From NCBI RefSeq assembly GCF_040655735.1, contig NZ_JBFAKK010000016.1:114209-178208 (forward strand): DNA of 64,000 nucleotides, given 5' to 3'. This document shows positions 34,946-43,644 of this stretch, in pieces (the first letter of the stretch is position 1; each line of letters begins with the position of its first letter). Source of the DNA: Phytomonospora sp040655735 (lineage in GTDB: Bacteria > Actinomycetota > Actinomycetes > Mycobacteriales > Micromonosporaceae). The notes under the pieces are model-generated. The model was not told the origin of the DNA. It saw only the letters and a list, made by a program, of their open reading frames with translations, and searched no databases. Both the position numbers and the translations under genes were made by a program.

Positions 34946-35323
34946 CTAAAGCCGGTCGATGACGTCGGTGTTTTCCATCGTCTTGTTCACCAGCGACGTG
35001 GCTTCGGAGTCCTGGACGTCGAAGTCGCCACCGGCGGTGCGGACACCTTCGGCGACCTCTTTGAGGGCGTCGGTGATCTTGATCAGGTTCAGCCGGATCG
35101 ACTGCTGCACCTGCTGGAACGAGGTTCCCGCACCACCCTGAAAGCCGCTTTCGAGGGGTGCGAGGCCCTGGAGAAGGGTGTTGAGATTGCCGGTGATCTC
35201 AACTGCGACGCTGTCGGCCTTGCTGGCGGCGATGCGTAGATCGTCGGTTACTGCCTGGAGTTGAGCCAACTTGGGAGTCACCCCCACTGGTCTTGGGTTC
35301 CCGTGGGACACGAGTTCCCGCAT
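34946..35323 (-). CDS. WXG100-like protein with FXG turn (system C)
   Basis: A helical protein of up to 125 residues with F61-Q-G (ESGFQGGAGTSF) in place of WXG and no YxxxD/E. Starts are uncertain: ATG at 35323 has no clear ribosome site, and GTG at 35281 would give 111 residues, closer to the family size. It is the probable partner of the WXG100 protein that follows. It lies beside, and is transcribed parallel to, the esx and eccB genes. Confidence 0.8.
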   Translation of the reverse strand: MRELVSHGNPRPVGVTPKLAQLQAVTDDLRIAASKADSVAVEITGNLNTLLQGLAPLESGFQGGAGTSFQQVQQSIRLNLIKITDALKEVAEGVRTAGGDFDVQDSEATSLVNKTMENTDVIDRL

Positions 35324-35415
35324 TGTCGGTCAAGGCGAAGGTATCGCCTGTGTCAAGACACGTTAGTGCCTGATGTCAAGTCCGGCTCCGACGAATTCTC
35401 GCGGGCCGCCTCGAA

Positions 35416-36810
35416 TCAGCCCGCGATGCCGCGGAAGAGCCCGAATAGCCCCAGAACAAGGCAGGTCATCGGCACCAGCGAAATGATCAAAATGATGTCG
35501 ACGATGTCGGCGATCCGGCCCAGATAAGGGGTCGGGGCCCGCCGGGCGTAGACCAGACCGGCCGCCGCGACGATTCCGGCGAGCGGCAGGACCCCGCCGA
35601 GCAGGACCGCGAGCACCGGCCCGGAATCGAGGGTGGTGACCAGCCCGGCGACGAGCAGGACCAGCCCGAGCACGCCGGCGGCGAGCAGCGGCACCCGCTG
35701 CCGCACGGCCGGGAAAAGCCTGGCACGCAACAGGAACACGCACGCGATCGTGCCGAGCAGCAGTGCCTCGCCGGGTTGCGTGCCGGTGATCGCGAGGACC
35801 ACTGTGGACACCGCGGCGACCGCCGACGCGCCGGTCAGCAGGCCGGTCAGCAGCTCGTCGGCCTGGATGACGGCGCTGAACACGCGGTCCTTCGGCGGCG
35901 GGTTGCCCTCCTTGACCAGATCGCGTGCGGTCTGCGGCAGTTCGGGCATCGGCAGTTTCGCCAGCCGGATCGCCAGCAGGGGTGTCATCGGAAGCAGCGC
36001 GACGGCGACGGTCGCGACGATCGCGGAGACGCCGTCGGGTCCCAGCGAGGTCAGGCCGATCAGCGAGCCGAGGATGCCGAGCAGCCCGATCAGCGCCGCG
36101 GCGGTGAAGATCCGCAGCATGTCGGCGATCCCGACGAAGCCGATGACCCCGCCCAGCAGTAGCGCCGCCGAGCCGACCAGCAGGTTCGCCGGCCCGAGCT
36201 CGCTCAGCGGCATCCGCCCGGCGAGCACGACGCAGCCGCCGGCGAACAGGAACGGCAGCCCGATCGTGCCGATGACGGCCCCGGCCATGGAATCCCCGGA
36301 TGTCCGGGACAGCACCAGACCGATGACCAGGAGCATGAACCCGATCCAGGACAGCAGAATGCCCGGAAGCAGCCAGTTCGGGCCGGTCGTAAGGGTTCCG
36401 GCGAGAGTCAGCAGGGCCACAACCGCGGTGATCGTCAGTCCGGTGCGGCGGGTGTGGCGTCCCTGCCACGGTGTGCCCAGGACCTTCGCGCCGTCGGCGA
36501 TCGCCTCGACCACGTCGTCGTACTCGCCCTCGGGCCAGTCGGCGTAGCGGGGCGCCAGGTGCAGGATCTCGCCGTCGCGGATCTGTTGCATCGCCAAAGA
36601 TTGCGTCGAGTTGAGAGACTTGCCGTCGGGTCGCCGCAAAGACCAGCCGCCGTGCCTCTCACCGTCGTCGGCGGCCGATTCTCCGGCGTACTCCAGTACC
36701 GTCGGCAACAATTCGGCCAAGGGAACATGATCGGGAAGCACGAGGTCGATTCGGCGGCGCGGTGCCGATATGGTTAGCCGGGCAAGGCCGGTACGGAGGG
36801 GCGTGCTCAC
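35416..36810 (-). CDS. eccD: EccD, type VII secretion integral membrane protein (system C)
   Basis: A 464-residue EccD with an N-terminal ubiquitin-like domain (ARLTISAPRRRIDLVLPDHV) and about eleven TM helices; the motif RLAKLPMPELPQ matches RLARVPMPQLPQ of the other EccD. I chose GTG at 36810, which gives the same length as the paralog; the longer upstream frame runs back into the eccC gene. The 127-base gap to the divergent eccC should hold both promoters. Confidence 0.94.
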   Translation of the reverse strand: MSTPLRTGLARLTISAPRRRIDLVLPDHVPLAELLPTVLEYAGESAADDGERHGGWSLRRPDGKSLNSTQSLAMQQIRDGEILHLAPRYADWPEGEYDDVVEAIADGAKVLGTPWQGRHTRRTGLTITAVVALLTLAGTLTTGPNWLLPGILLSWIGFMLLVIGLVLSRTSGDSMAGAVIGTIGLPFLFAGGCVVLAGRMPLSELGPANLLVGSAALLLGGVIGFVGIADMLRIFTAAALIGLLGILGSLIGLTSLGPDGVSAIVATVAVALLPMTPLLAIRLAKLPMPELPQTARDLVKEGNPPPKDRVFSAVIQADELLTGLLTGASAVAAVSTVVLAITGTQPGEALLLGTIACVFLLRARLFPAVRQRVPLLAAGVLGLVLLVAGLVTTLDSGPVLAVLLGGVLPLAGIVAAAGLVYARRAPTPYLGRIADIVDIILIISLVPMTCLVLGLFGLFRGIAG

Positions 36811-36937
36811 CGGGTACGTCCATCTCTTTAGGTGGAAGTATTCGCGGCTGCCGAAAGTACCAGGCCGCCGCATACGATGAGCCGACGCAACGCCGACAGA
36901 AAACTGCTCCGGCGTGCCGGCATGGGAGGTGCACCAC

Positions 36938-39900
36938 GTGGGTCTCGTCGTGATCAAACGGCGTCCGCGCCGTCCGGCCCCCGATCTTCCCGAGGGCGAT
37001 CTCGCCCTCGAATCACCGCCGGAACTCCCCGAGCCCGGCGGTAAGCAGTGGGGCCAGATGATCATGATGGTGCCGATGCTCGCGGGCTCGGGCGCCATGA
37101 TGCTGATGTTCGCCGGCGGCGCCATGGGCGGCGGAGGCGGCGGCAGCTACACGCTGCGCCTCGTGATGGGCGGCCTCTTCGGCGTCTCGATGCTCGGCAT
37201 GATGGTCACCCAGCTCTTCCAGGGCGGAAACCAGCCCAGCAAACGGGAGATGCTCAACATGCGCCGCGACTACCTGCGGCGCCTGGGGCACCTGCGCAGG
37301 GGAGTGCGCAAGACCGTCCGCGACCAGAAGCGCGCGATGTTCTACCGCCACCCCGATCCCGACACCCTGTGGTCGACCGCGGGCAGCTCCCGCATCTGGG
37401 AGCGCCGCCCCGCCGACGGCGACTTCGGCGTCGTCCGCATGGGTCTGGGACCGCAGCGCCTGGCCACCCGCATGATCCCGCCGGAGACCAAGCCGATCGA
37501 GGACATCGAGCCGCTGTGCGCCGCCGCCCTGCGCCGCTTCGTGTCCACCTACGCCATCGTCGAGGGCCTGCCGGTCGCCATCGACCTGCGCGGCTTCTCC
37601 AAGATCTACCTGCGCGGCGAACCCGCCCGCGTCCGCGGCCTGGCCCGCGCCATGATCGCCCAGACCGCGATCTGGCACGCCCCCGACGATCTGCTGCTCA
37701 CCTTCTGCGTCGACGGCGAGACCGAGCGCCTGTGGGACTGGGCGAAGTGGATGCCGCACGCGCTCCACCCGGAGAAGACCGACGGCCTCGGCCAGGTCCG
37801 CCTCGTCGCGCCCTCGCTGCGCGAGATCGAGGAGCACCTCGGCGACATCGTCGACCACCGCCCCCGCTTCAACCCCGCCACCCCGCCGACCGACGACAAG
37901 CACATCGTCGTCCTCATCGACGGCGGCACCACCGGCGGCGCCGACACCCTCGCCACCGAGGGCGGAGTCGAAGGCGTCACCATCCTCGACCTCACCAACC
38001 CGCCGCCCCGCACCGTCGACCCCGGTTACCTCGTCATGGAGGTCACCGCCGACGGGAAACTCTGGTCGGTCAGCGGCGACGCCCGCGACGAGGTCGGCAC
38101 CACCGACTCCCTGAGCTTCATCGAGGCCGAGACCCTCGCCCGCCGCCTCACCCCGCTGCGACTGTCGGCGCTGAGCGGCTCGGCCGACGACTCCCCGCTC
38201 ACCGGCGACCTGAGCTTCACCGACCTGCTCGACCTCGGCGACCCCTACGAGTTCGACGTCGCCCGGCACTGGGCTCCGCGACCCAACCGCGACCGCCTGC
38301 GCGTCCCCATCGGCGTCGGTCCCGACGGCGCGCCCGTCGAACTCGACCTCAAGGAGTCCGCGCAGGACGGCATGGGCCCCCACGGCCTCATGGTCGGCGC
38401 GACCGGCTCGGGCAAGTCGGAGGCACTGCGCACCCTCGTCCTCGCCCTGGCCTGCGTGCATTCCCCCGAGACCCTCAACTTCGTCCTCGTCGACTTCAAG
38501 GGCGGCGCGACCTTCACGCGCATGGACAAGATGCCGCACACCTCGGCGATCATCACCAACCTCTCCGACGAGCTGCCCCTCGTCGACCGCATGCTCGACG
38601 CCATCGAGGGCGAACTCAACCGCCGCCAGGAACTCCTGCGCAGCGCCGGGAAGTTCGCCTCCCTGCGCGACTACGAGCGCGCCCGCGCCGCCGGCGCGCC
38701 ACTGGCCCCGCTGCCCAGCCTGCTGATCATCTGCGACGAGTTCTCCGAACTGCTCACCGCCAAGCCCGAGTTCATCGACATGTTCGTACAGATCGGACGG
38801 GTCGGCCGCTCCCTCGGCGTGCACCTCCTCCTTGCCTCCCAACGGCTTGAGGAGGGCCGCCTGCGCGGCCTCGACACCCACTTGTCGTACCGCGTCGGCC
38901 TGCGGACCTTCTCGGCGGTCGAGTCCCGCTCGGTCCTCGGCGTGGCCGACGCCTACGAACTGCCGCGCTCGCCCGGACACGGGTACCTCAAGTTCGGCAC
39001 CGAGGCGCTGACGCGGTTCAAGGCCGCCTACGTCTCGGGCGTCTACCGGCGCAGCGCGGCCGAACGCGCCATCGCGGCGGCCGGCGGCCCGACCATCCAG
39101 CAGTACACCTCGAACTACGTGGCCCCGCCGCCGGAGCCCGAGCAGCCCGAGACCTTCGACGACTTCGACGACGAGGCGGTCGGCGAGACGCTGCTCGACG
39201 TGCTGGTCGGCCGGATGGAGGGCAAGGGCGTTCCGGCGCACCGGGTGTGGCTGGAGCCGCTCGACGAGGCGCCCACATTGGACGGTCTGCTGCCGTCGCT
39301 GGTCACCGACCCCGAGCGCGGTCTCACGATCAGCCGCGAGGACCTGCGCGGTTCGCTGCAGATCCCCGTCGCCATGGTCGACAAGCCCTACGAGCAGCGC
39401 CGCGACGTCCACACGCTGAACCTGGCGGGAGCCGCCGGGCACATCGGCATCGCCGGTGGCGCCCAGACCGGCAAGTCGACGGCCCTGCGGACCGTCATCA
39501 CCAGCCTCGCGCTGTCGCACACCCCGCGCGAGGTGCAGATCTACTGCCTCGACTTCGGCGGCGGATCCATGGCGCCCCTTCGCGACCTGCCGCACGTCGG
39601 CGGCGTCTGGCAGCGCCTCGACGTCGACCAGGTCCGGCGCACCGTCTCCGAGGTCTTCACGATGCTGGAGGAGCGCGAGCGCCAGTTCGCCGCCGCCGGC
39701 ATCGACGGGATGGGCACCTATCGCAGGCGCCGCAAGGAGGGCGAGTTCTCCGACGACCGGTTCGGCGACGTCTTCCTCGTCGTCGACGGCTGGCTGACGC
39801 TGCGCAACGACTTCGAGGACCTTGAGGCCGTCGTCACGCAGATCGCGCAGCGGGGTCTGTCCTATGGCGTGCACGTGGTCGCCGCGGCCAACAAGTGGTC

Positions 39901-40927
39901 GGAGCTGCGCCCGGCGATCCGCGACCTGCTCGGCTCGAAGCTGGAGTTCCGGCTGGGTGACGTCTTCGACTCCTACCTCGGCCGCCGCGAGGCCGAGGCC
40001 GTCCCCGAAGGCCGTCCCGGCCGGGGTCTGACGCCGGACTCGAAGCACATGCTGACGGCCCTGCCGCGCATCGACTCCAACCCCGACGCGCAGTCGGTGA
40101 CGGCCGGGATCACCGACCTGGTCTCCCGGGTCCGCGAGGCGTGGAACGGGCCGACCGCGCCGCAGGTGCGGATGCTGCCGGAGAAGGTCGCCTACGACCT
40201 GCTCCCGGTCGGCGAGGGCCTCGATCGCAAGGGCCGCATCCCGATCGGGATCGCCGAGTCGAACCTCAAGCCGGTCTTCATCGAGTTCGACAACGACCCG
40301 CACCTGATCATGCTGTCCGATGTGGAGACCGGCAAGAGCACGTTCATGCGCTCGCTGATCCGCTCGATCACCACCCGGTACAGCGCGAAGGAGGCGGCGA
40401 TCATCCTCATGGACTACCGCCGCAGCCTTCTCGGCGAGGTCCCGGAGGACTACCTGCTGAAGTACTGCTCCTCGACGGCCGTGACCCAGGACGCGGTGCG
40501 GCAGATCGGCGTCGGCATGGAAAAGCGCCTCCCGCCGGCCGACATCACCGCCGAGCAGCTGCGCGACCGCAGCTGGTGGTCGGGGCCGGAGTTGTTCGTG
40601 CTGATCGACGACTACGACCTGATCATCGGCGGTTCGCAGAACCCGCTGATGCCCTTGCTGGAGTACGCCTCCCAGGCCCGCGACATCGGTCTGCACATCG
40701 TCTTGACGCGCCGTTCCGGCGGTGCCGGGCGGGCGATGTACGAGACCTTCATCAACCGTCTGCGGGAGCTGGCCTCGCCCGGATTCCAGGGCTCGGCGCC
40801 CAAGGACGAGGGTGTGCTGCTCGGCAACGTCAAGGCCCGTCCGCTCCCGCCGGGACGCGGGCACCTGATCACCCGCCGCGAAGGGGTGCGACTGGTGCAG
40901 CTCGCCCATGTGGAGCCGAGGATCTAG
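36938..40927 (+). CDS. eccC: EccC, FtsK/SpoIIIE ATPase motor of type VII secretion (system C)
   Basis: A 1329-residue EccC. GTG at 36938 follows GGGAGGTG by 6 bases and yields the typical N-terminus with VVIKRRPRRPAPDLPEG. Two TM helices, then three ATPase domains with P-loops GATGSGKSE (about 487), GGAQTGKST (about 840) and SDVETGKST (about 1127). In domain 3 the first P-loop glycine is serine, unlike the other two EccCs here. Walker B segments are SLLIICDEF, VFLVVDGW and LFVLIDDYD. The N-terminal helix region has a GGAMGGGGGG insertion. Followed by a 99-residue gene instead of an esx pair. Confidence 0.97.
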   Translation: MGLVVIKRRPRRPAPDLPEGDLALESPPELPEPGGKQWGQMIMMVPMLAGSGAMMLMFAGGAMGGGGGGSYTLRLVMGGLFGVSMLGMMVTQLFQGGNQPSKREMLNMRRDYLRRLGHLRRGVRKTVRDQKRAMFYRHPDPDTLWSTAGSSRIWERRPADGDFGVVRMGLGPQRLATRMIPPETKPIEDIEPLCAAALRRFVSTYAIVEGLPVAIDLRGFSKIYLRGEPARVRGLARAMIAQTAIWHAPDDLLLTFCVDGETERLWDWAKWMPHALHPEKTDGLGQVRLVAPSLREIEEHLGDIVDHRPRFNPATPPTDDKHIVVLIDGGTTGGADTLATEGGVEGVTILDLTNPPPRTVDPGYLVMEVTADGKLWSVSGDARDEVGTTDSLSFIEAETLARRLTPLRLSALSGSADDSPLTGDLSFTDLLDLGDPYEFDVARHWAPRPNRDRLRVPIGVGPDGAPVELDLKESAQDGMGPHGLMVGATGSGKSEALRTLVLALACVHSPETLNFVLVDFKGGATFTRMDKMPHTSAIITNLSDELPLVDRMLDAIEGELNRRQELLRSAGKFASLRDYERARAAGAPLAPLPSLLIICDEFSELLTAKPEFIDMFVQIGRVGRSLGVHLLLASQRLEEGRLRGLDTHLSYRVGLRTFSAVESRSVLGVADAYELPRSPGHGYLKFGTEALTRFKAAYVSGVYRRSAAERAIAAAGGPTIQQYTSNYVAPPPEPEQPETFDDFDDEAVGETLLDVLVGRMEGKGVPAHRVWLEPLDEAPTLDGLLPSLVTDPERGLTISREDLRGSLQIPVAMVDKPYEQRRDVHTLNLAGAAGHIGIAGGAQTGKSTALRTVITSLALSHTPREVQIYCLDFGGGSMAPLRDLPHVGGVWQRLDVDQVRRTVSEVFTMLEERERQFAAAGIDGMGTYRRRRKEGEFSDDRFGDVFLVVDGWLTLRNDFEDLEAVVTQIAQRGLSYGVHVVAAANKWSELRPAIRDLLGSKLEFRLGDVFDSYLGRREAEAVPEGRPGRGLTPDSKHMLTALPRIDSNPDAQSVTAGITDLVSRVREAWNGPTAPQVRMLPEKVAYDLLPVGEGLDRKGRIPIGIAESNLKPVFIEFDNDPHLIMLSDVETGKSTFMRSLIRSITTRYSAKEAAIILMDYRRSLLGEVPEDYLLKYCSSTAVTQDAVRQIGVGMEKRLPPADITAEQLRDRSWWSGPELFVLIDDYDLIIGGSQNPLMPLLEYASQARDIGLHIVLTRRSGGAGRAMYETFINRLRELASPGFQGSAPKDEGVLLGNVKARPLPPGRGHLITRREGVRLVQLAHVEPRI

Positions 40928-41013
40928 AGTTGACCGACCGGTGGGCGTCCGCGCAGGCCCACCCGGATCCGTTCACCGCTACTGGCCCACCCGGCCAATG
41001 GAGGTCGAGAGAC

Positions 41014-41313
41014 ATGCCCGCCGACCCGGCACGCCGCACGTCCACCGACGCCTATGGGACGCTGCGTCCCGCCGCATCGGAGGGCCCACCGGCGATCGAC
41101 GACGACTACGTCGACGAGTCGGCCGTGTGGTCGCCGCCGAAGCGCGCCGTCCCGCCGGTCCTCGGTCGCTACGAGCGCGACACCGGCAAACCCCTGATGC
41201 GCTACGACGACCAGGTCGACGAGGGCCGCGAAGAGGGCAAGGGCAAGTCGAAGGACGACTTCGACGACGGCTGGCAGGACGACAACGGCTCGGCCATCGA
41301 CATCAGCTTCTAA
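41014..41313 (+). CDS. Small acidic protein after eccC, with VWSPP...PPVLG motif
   Basis: A 99-residue, probably disordered protein with no recognised domain. ATG at 41014 has GGAGGTCGAGAGAC upstream. Its centre, DESAVWSPPKRAVPPVLG, resembles the terminal TEDDxVWG motif of the Gly-rich substrates. The C-terminus is Asp/Glu/Lys-rich (KSKDDFDDGWQDDN). Directly downstream of eccC and before a terminator, it is probably part of the secretion operon, perhaps an adaptor. Function unknown. Confidence 0.75.
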   Translation: MPADPARRTSTDAYGTLRPAASEGPPAIDDDYVDESAVWSPPKRAVPPVLGRYERDTGKPLMRYDDQVDEGREEGKGKSKDDFDDGWQDDNGSAIDISF

Positions 41314-41322
41314 CCCGGGGCG

Positions 41323-41349
41323 GCGGACCGTCCACAGCGGACGGTCCGC
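41323..41349 (+). terminator. Terminator of the eccC operon (system C)
   Basis: A perfect 11-bp stem GCGGACCGTCC / GGACGGTCCGC with loop ACAGC, 10 bases past the stop. No T-run, as is common in actinomycetes. Confidence 0.7.
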
Positions 41350-41382
41350 GCTCACGCGGATTTCACCGGCGTGTTCCTAGGC

Positions 41383-41405
41383 TGATGGGACTTCGAGTCC
41401 CATCA
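41383..41405 (+). promoter_or_regulatory. Perfect palindrome in the leader of the hydrolase gene
   Basis: Arms TGATGGGACT / AGTCCCATCA around TCG, 16 bases before the ATG at 41422 and just after a -10-like TAGGCT (41378-41383). If TAGGCT is the -10, the palindrome covers the transcript start, so it may be an operator or a 5' stem that controls translation. Confidence 0.5.
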
Positions 41406-41421
41406 TCACGGGAGCCCAGCA

Positions 41422-43158
41422 ATGGTCACCTTCGCTCAGCTCCAAGCAGCCAACTCCCAGCCCTTCCGGGACGCCGCGAAAGCCTACGGCGACCTCGCCG
41501 ACAAGCTCATCGACCGCAGCGACGCCGGCGTCAAGCAGCTCAACAAGGTCCCCGACGCCTGGGACGGCGCGGGCACCGGAGCCGCGCTCACCGCCATCAA
41601 GAGCGTCTGCGTCGAAGTCGACGACGCGGTCTTGATGCTCCAGCGCTGCGACCAGATCCTCGCCGACTTCGCCGGCGAGCTCGACAAGGCCAAGGCCCTG
41701 CTGGGCGAGGCGATCGGTCAGGCGAGGGCGATCCCGGCCGCCGTCGGCCCCGACGGGACGCTCACGGTCTCCCCGAAGGACGGTCCGCCCGCGGGACACC
41801 CGGCCTGGGCTGGCATCCAGAAGAGCATGGTCGACGCCGCCAAGGCGATCAGCGACGCCGTCCAGTACGCCGTCACCGCCGACATCACCGCGTCGAGCAG
41901 CCTCGTCGCCCTTGTACCCGGCACCAAGGGCAGCGCCTACCCGGTCGACCAGATCCCCCCGCGCGGAACCGATCCCGCGAAGGTCAAGACCTGGTGGGAC
42001 TCCCTGACACCCGAGCAGCGCCAGTGGCTCATCGCCACCCAGCCCGGCCTCGTCGGCTGGCTCGACGGCGTACCGGCGGCCTCGCGCGACCAGGCCAACC
42101 GGCTCACGCTCTCCCGCGAGCAGAAGCGCGTCAAGGACCGCCTCGAACTGCTCAAGTCGCAAGGCCAGGAAGGCGGCGACGAGTACAAGGACCTCCAGGG
42201 CAAGCTCAAGGGCCTCGACGCCATCGAGAAGCGGCTCCAGGCCGGCAACGGCGACGGCCAGGCCGCCGACGGCGTGCAGGGCAACGGACAGCGCGCCTAC
42301 CTGCTCGGCGTCGACACCTCCGGCGACGGCAAGGCGATCGTGGCCATCGGCAACCCCGACACCGCCGACAACATCGTCACCTACGTGCCCGGCACCGGCG
42401 CCGACCTGTCCAAAGTGGGCGGAGACATGAACCGCGTCGACCGCATGGTCTTCGACGCCAACCAGATGGACCCGAGCGAACGCACCGCCGGGATCTTGTG
42501 GCTCGGCTACGACGCGCCCGACGACATCATCCAGTTCCCGCCCGGCGGGGACGCCACCGATCCCAAGTACGCCAAGGGAGCCGGCGCCGACCTCGACCTC
42601 TTCCAGGACGGCCTGCGCGCCACCAACGAGGGCGGCCGCTCCACCAACAGCGTCATCGGCCACTCCTACGGCTCCACCGTCGTCGGCTACACCGCCAGGG
42701 ACCACGGCCTCGACATCGACAACGCCATCTTCGTCGGCAGCCCCGGCGTCGGCGTCGAACGCGCCGCCGACCTCGGCCTCAACCCCGACAACGTCTACTC
42801 CTCGCACGCCAAGAACGACCCCATCCAGTACGCCCTCGACCCCGGCGACCTGGCCCGCAACCTCGTCATCCCCTCACCCGACCAGGACCTCATCCACGGC
42901 CACAACCCCAGCCGGGCCGACTTCGGCGGGCACCGCTTCCAAAGCGACGCCGGCACTCCGCTCATGGACCCCCAGGTCAAGACGAAGACCTACGACCCGT
43001 TCGGACGCTTCGGCCCCAGCGTCACCGTCCCGACCGGCGTCGACCTCAACCTCAGCGGCGAGGCCCACTCCCAGTACTGGGACGACGGCAACGAGAGCCG
43101 TACCAACGTCGCCAAGATCGTCACCGGCAACGGCGACACCGTCACCGGTGACCACTAG
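41422..43158 (+). CDS. Alpha/beta hydrolase (DUF1023 type) with N-terminal WXG domain; candidate ESX effector
   Basis: A 578-residue protein. The N-terminal helical region (about 1-130) has W47-D-G (DAWDGAGTGAAL), a WXG100-like export domain. A helical middle (about 185-285) includes SLTPEQRQWLIATQPGLVGWLDG, typical of DUF1023 proteins. The C-terminal hydrolase has the nucleophile S415 in GHSYGS, probable acid D466 (HAKNDPI) and H504 (GGHRFQ). The fold suggests an esterase or lipase. No signal peptide is visible. It is followed by two related small genes, one a lipoprotein. Secretion through ESX and toxicity are inferences. Confidence 0.85.
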   Translation: MVTFAQLQAANSQPFRDAAKAYGDLADKLIDRSDAGVKQLNKVPDAWDGAGTGAALTAIKSVCVEVDDAVLMLQRCDQILADFAGELDKAKALLGEAIGQARAIPAAVGPDGTLTVSPKDGPPAGHPAWAGIQKSMVDAAKAISDAVQYAVTADITASSSLVALVPGTKGSAYPVDQIPPRGTDPAKVKTWWDSLTPEQRQWLIATQPGLVGWLDGVPAASRDQANRLTLSREQKRVKDRLELLKSQGQEGGDEYKDLQGKLKGLDAIEKRLQAGNGDGQAADGVQGNGQRAYLLGVDTSGDGKAIVAIGNPDTADNIVTYVPGTGADLSKVGGDMNRVDRMVFDANQMDPSERTAGILWLGYDAPDDIIQFPPGGDATDPKYAKGAGADLDLFQDGLRATNEGGRSTNSVIGHSYGSTVVGYTARDHGLDIDNAIFVGSPGVGVERAADLGLNPDNVYSSHAKNDPIQYALDPGDLARNLVIPSPDQDLIHGHNPSRADFGGHRFQSDAGTPLMDPQVKTKTYDPFGRFGPSVTVPTGVDLNLSGEAHSQYWDDGNESRTNVAKIVTGNGDTVTGDH

Positions 43159-43185
43159 TAGCGTGCCGAGAAGGAGGACAGCCCC

Positions 43186-43644
43186 ATGACCAGCACAGCA
43201 CTCCCGCCCTCGCAGCCGATCCCGGACGAGGAGACCGCCTACGCCCGCGCCGACGAGCACATCGCCGACGCCGTCGCGGCCCTCGGCGAACCCGTCCGCC
43301 TCGAACCGGGCATCCGCAACTCCGTGGCCTTCGACGCCGGCGAGATGGGCACCGACCTCCTGTGCAACGTCGAGGTCTCCTACACCCTCGAAGACCTCCC
43401 CGACGACGAGCCGCCCGCCGAGCGCAACGCCCGCTACTTCGCCGCCCTCAAGGACTTCTGGACCCAGCGCGGCTACGTCGTGCGCTCCGACTCGGCAACC
43501 GCCACCGACCCGCAGCCCGAGTGGTTCCGCGCGCTCCACGTCGAACACCCCGCCGACCGCTGCCGCCTGTCCCTCAAGCAGGGCAAGCCCGGCAACCTGT
43601 GGATCACCGCCTCCATGGTGGCCCTCACCGGTGAGCCCGGGTGA
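43186..43644 (+). CDS. Small soluble protein, paralog of the following lipoprotein
   Basis: A 152-residue protein with no signal peptide and no recognised family. It contains EETAYARADEHIADAVAAL and ends in WITASMVALTG. The next protein has ETSAYTRAEEHITAALAVL and CVAVTG, so the two are related, one cytoplasmic and one lipid-anchored. The ribosome site AAGGAGGACAGCCCC is strong. Possible roles: immunity or chaperone for the hydrolase upstream, since such genes typically follow effector genes. That is inference from position. Confidence 0.7.
   Translation: MTSTALPPSQPIPDEETAYARADEHIADAVAALGEPVRLEPGIRNSVAFDAGEMGTDLLCNVEVSYTLEDLPDDEPPAERNARYFAALKDFWTQRGYVVRSDSATATDPQPEWFRALHVEHPADRCRLSLKQGKPGNLWITASMVALTGEPG

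Noticed and set aside
37013..40909. A 1,298-codon open frame antisense to the second eccC
   Set aside because: Same reason; it parallels the false frame antisense to the first eccC, which shows it arises from codon bias and not from a gene.
40908..43151. A 747-codon plus-strand frame overlapping the 99-residue gene and the hydrolase
   Set aside because: It is in a different frame from two well-supported genes and encodes mainly Arg/Pro/Gly/His.
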